From NCBI GenBank assembly GCA_016199665.1, contig JACQGG010000046.1:1-25476 (forward strand): a stretch of DNA of 25,476 nucleotides, in the 5' to 3' direction. This DNA is from Acidobacteriota bacterium (GTDB taxonomy: Bacteria; Acidobacteriota; UBA6911; JACQSX01). Under the pieces are notes generated by a model. The model had not been told where the DNA came from. It worked only from the letters and a program-made list of their open reading frames with translations, and ran no database searches. The stretch's first letter is position 1. Each line of letters opens with the position of its first letter. This document shows positions 23,927 to 25,476 of this stretch, piece after piece. The translations under genes were made by a program, and so were the position numbers.

Positions 23927-25476
23927 GTGGCCAAATTGAAGGGCAAGAACAAGGGCGATAAGGTCGCCGAGCGCTACACGCATTACGAGACCACTCCGAT
24001 GCGTCCCGACGTAGGGACGCAGCCGCAGTTTCGAAAGAAAAAGCCGCCGCAGACGTATCGCTACGACTCGTCGCTGGCGCCGGCGCTGGACTGGGACGGG
24101 CAAAACGGCGCCCGCGAGCTGGGGGAGTGGCTCCTCGGCTTGGCCGGGGAGGCGGCCGCGCTTGCGCCGTCGCATGAATTTGCCGCCCCGAAGGAATTTC
24201 GGGCGCCGGACGGCCGCGTCCTTGCTTCCGTCCGGTCGCTCCAGGACGCCCTCGGCCATCTCAAGCGGCTCTCGCGGCCGTTTCTGAACTGGACGGGGAA
24301 ATCCGAGCGGCTGTCGTTCGATGTTCCGACACTGCCGCTCTTTGTCCACGAGCGCCTCTCCACCAAGGCGATCGTCGATACGCTGGTGGGACATCGCAAG
24401 ACCAGCCCTCAGACCGACATGTGGGAGTTGTTCGGGGATCCTCAGCGTTCAATCGTCGATCAGACGCTGCGCGCCTACGAATACCAGGACCGGTGGGTCA
24501 ACCGGCTGATACTGGGCGACTCGCTGGTCGTGATGAACTCGCTGCTTCAGTACGAAGGCCTGGGCGGCCAGGTGCAGATGATCTACATCGATCCTCCGTA
24601 CGGCGTAAAATTCGGCAGCAACTTCCAGCCCTTTGTCCGCCGGCGCGACGTCACGCACGGCGACGACCAGGACTTCACGCGCGAGCCGGAGATGGTCAAG
24701 GCGTACCGTGACACCTGGGAGCTTGGCCTGCACTCGTATCTGACGTACATGCGGGACCGTTTGACGCTTGCTCGCGAACTCTTGAGCACCAGCGGCAGCG
24801 TTTTTGTTCAGATCAGCAAGGAGAACCTTCACCACGTTCGCGAAGTTCTCGAGGAAATTTTCGGAGCGGAGAACTTCTGCGGTCAAATTGACTTTGCCAC
24901 TACGACCAGCCAGACCAGCCAGCTCCTTGCAGCAACAGTCGATCATTTGCTTTGGTTTGCCAAATCCCGAGAAGCCGTGAAATTCAGGCAGTTGTTCCTC
25001 GACAAAGACTTTGTCGAAATTGTACGGACAACTTACAACAAGATTGAGCTGCCCGACGGCACCATTCGTGCAATGACCGTCTGTGAATTGAGCGATACAA
25101 AACTCGTTCCAGAAGGCTCGAAAATCCTGTCGCTCGATAACACAACCTCGCGCAGTGGAAGCGAGTCTACGACCCAACCGTTCCAACTGAACGGCCAAGT
25201 ATTCAAACCAAAGAGTGGCGGCTGGAAGACGAACGTCGCTGGTCTTGAAAGCCTCGCTAAAGCGGGACGCCTCCACATAAAGGGTATGAGCCTGCTCTAC
25301 AAGCGCTACTACAACGACTTTCCGTTTACACCCCTTACGCAGCTCTGGACCGACACCCAACTCGGTGGGTTTCTCCGACAAGAGGAAAAGCTATACGCGG
25401 TGCAAACGCCCCTTAAGGTGATCTCCCGCTGCCTGTTGATGACCACCGACCCCGGCGACCTCGTCCTCGACCCCAC
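23927..25476 (+). CDS. Beta-class site-specific DNA methyltransferase, type III Mod-like (3' end beyond window)
   Basis: The frame is open from GTG 23927 (GAGG four bases upstream; TGA in frame at 23915-23917) to the window end, 516 codons without a stop. It transfers a methyl group from S-adenosylmethionine to adenine N6 or cytosine N4 in a specific DNA site. Motif IV is DPPY at residues 222-225 (MIYIDPPYGVKFGSNFQPF), preceded by NRLILGDSLVVMNSLL. The last residues, PGDLVLDPT, are the start of motif I (normally followed by GxGxT), so the order IV then I makes it beta-class, as in type III Mod subunits. The N-terminal 200 residues form an extra domain (FLNWTGKSERLSFDVPTLPL) seen in the large methyltransferases of about 900-1000 residues usually paired with a helicase-nuclease. 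It lies divergent from the toxin-antitoxin pair across 210 bp. Family call is firm, target and partner unknown. Confidence 0.9.
   Translation, partial: MAKLKGKNKGDKVAERYTHYETTPMRPDVGTQPQFRKKKPPQTYRYDSSLAPALDWDGQNGARELGEWLLGLAGEAAALAPSHEFAAPKEFRAPDGRVLASVRSLQDALGHLKRLSRPFLNWTGKSERLSFDVPTLPLFVHERLSTKAIVDTLVGHRKTSPQTDMWELFGDPQRSIVDQTLRAYEYQDRWVNRLILGDSLVVMNSLLQYEGLGGQVQMIYIDPPYGVKFGSNFQPFVRRRDVTHGDDQDFTREPEMVKAYRDTWELGLHSYLTYMRDRLTLARELLSTSGSVFVQISKENLHHVREVLEEIFGAENFCGQIDFATTTSQTSQLLAATVDHLLWFAKSREAVKFRQLFLDKDFVEIVRTTYNKIELPDGTIRAMTVCELSDTKLVPEGSKILSLDNTTSRSGSESTTQPFQLNGQVFKPKSGGWKTNVAGLESLAKAGRLHIKGMSLLYKRYYNDFPFTPLTQLWTDTQLGGFLRQEEKLYAVQTPLKVISRCLLMTTDPGDLVLDP

Noticed and set aside
23717..24394. 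Upstream extension of the antitoxin frame to about 302 codons.
   Set aside because: The strong ribosome site before GTG 23716 and the normal 76-residue FitA length fix the start; the extension is antisense to the methyltransferase.
24449..25381. A 310-codon open frame on the minus strand at the right edge.
   Set aside because: It is antisense to the methyltransferase frame, which has DPPY and motif I and explains the codon pattern; the minus frame shows no family resemblance.
20400..25476. A DISARM-like defence system made of the SNF2 helicase and the methyltransferase.
   Set aside because: The helicase has a SWIM finger and HepA-like layout, is on the opposite strand, is separated by the toxin-antitoxin pair, and no DUF1998 or phospholipase-D gene is present.

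Overview
The window reads as high-GC chromosomal DNA from an Acidobacteriota bacterium, most like the Solibacter/Bryobacter group. This rests on three things: a secreted protein ending in the Solibacter-type C-terminal domain (TIGR03437-like), a large Oar-like TonB-dependent receptor with an N-terminal carboxypeptidase-regulatory domain, and several exported YD-repeat/RHS proteins. The assignment is by family resemblance only; there is no rRNA or tRNA here, and I found no insertion sequence, CRISPR array or complete mobile element.

Layout. 1-4219 (+): the 3' part of a secreted beta-propeller/Ig-like protein, a CpaF/TadA-type secretion ATPase without its usual tad partners, and a small outer-membrane beta-barrel. 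4291-5838 (-): an AT-rich sulfotransferase-like gene and a short exported YD-repeat protein. 6229-9408 (+): the TonB-dependent receptor. 9487-18191 (-): a 767-residue exported protein made of two YD repeats, four tandem copies of an undescribed module and an ASH-type domain; an intact RHS protein of about 1264 residues; and just upstream a decayed paralogous RHS gene (frameshift, amber stop, lost 3' end). 18518-22838 (-): a TPR protein with what looks like an inactivated metallopeptidase domain, and a SWIM/SNF2 helicase 22 bp upstream of it. 23046-23716 (-): a FitAB/VapBC-type toxin-antitoxin pair with overlapping genes. 23927-25476 (+): the first 516 codons of a beta-class adenine/cytosine-N4 DNA methyltransferase (DPPY motif, then motif I at the edge), divergent from the antitoxin and cut by the window end.

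How the parts fit. The left two thirds is mainly cell-envelope and secreted protein: a receptor, a barrel and five signal-peptide-bearing repeat proteins. Four YD-repeat genes lie within 13 kb on the minus strand and include two obvious paralogous pairs, so this is a locus expanding and decaying by duplication. The right end looks like the edge of a defence or stability island: a toxin-antitoxin pair next to a type III Mod-like methyltransferase whose partner, if any, lies beyond the window.

The least described items are the C-terminal tip of the intact RHS protein, the four-module exported protein with its one-module paralog, and the methyltransferase locus at the right edge. Functions are inferred from motifs read by eye; no database search was possible.
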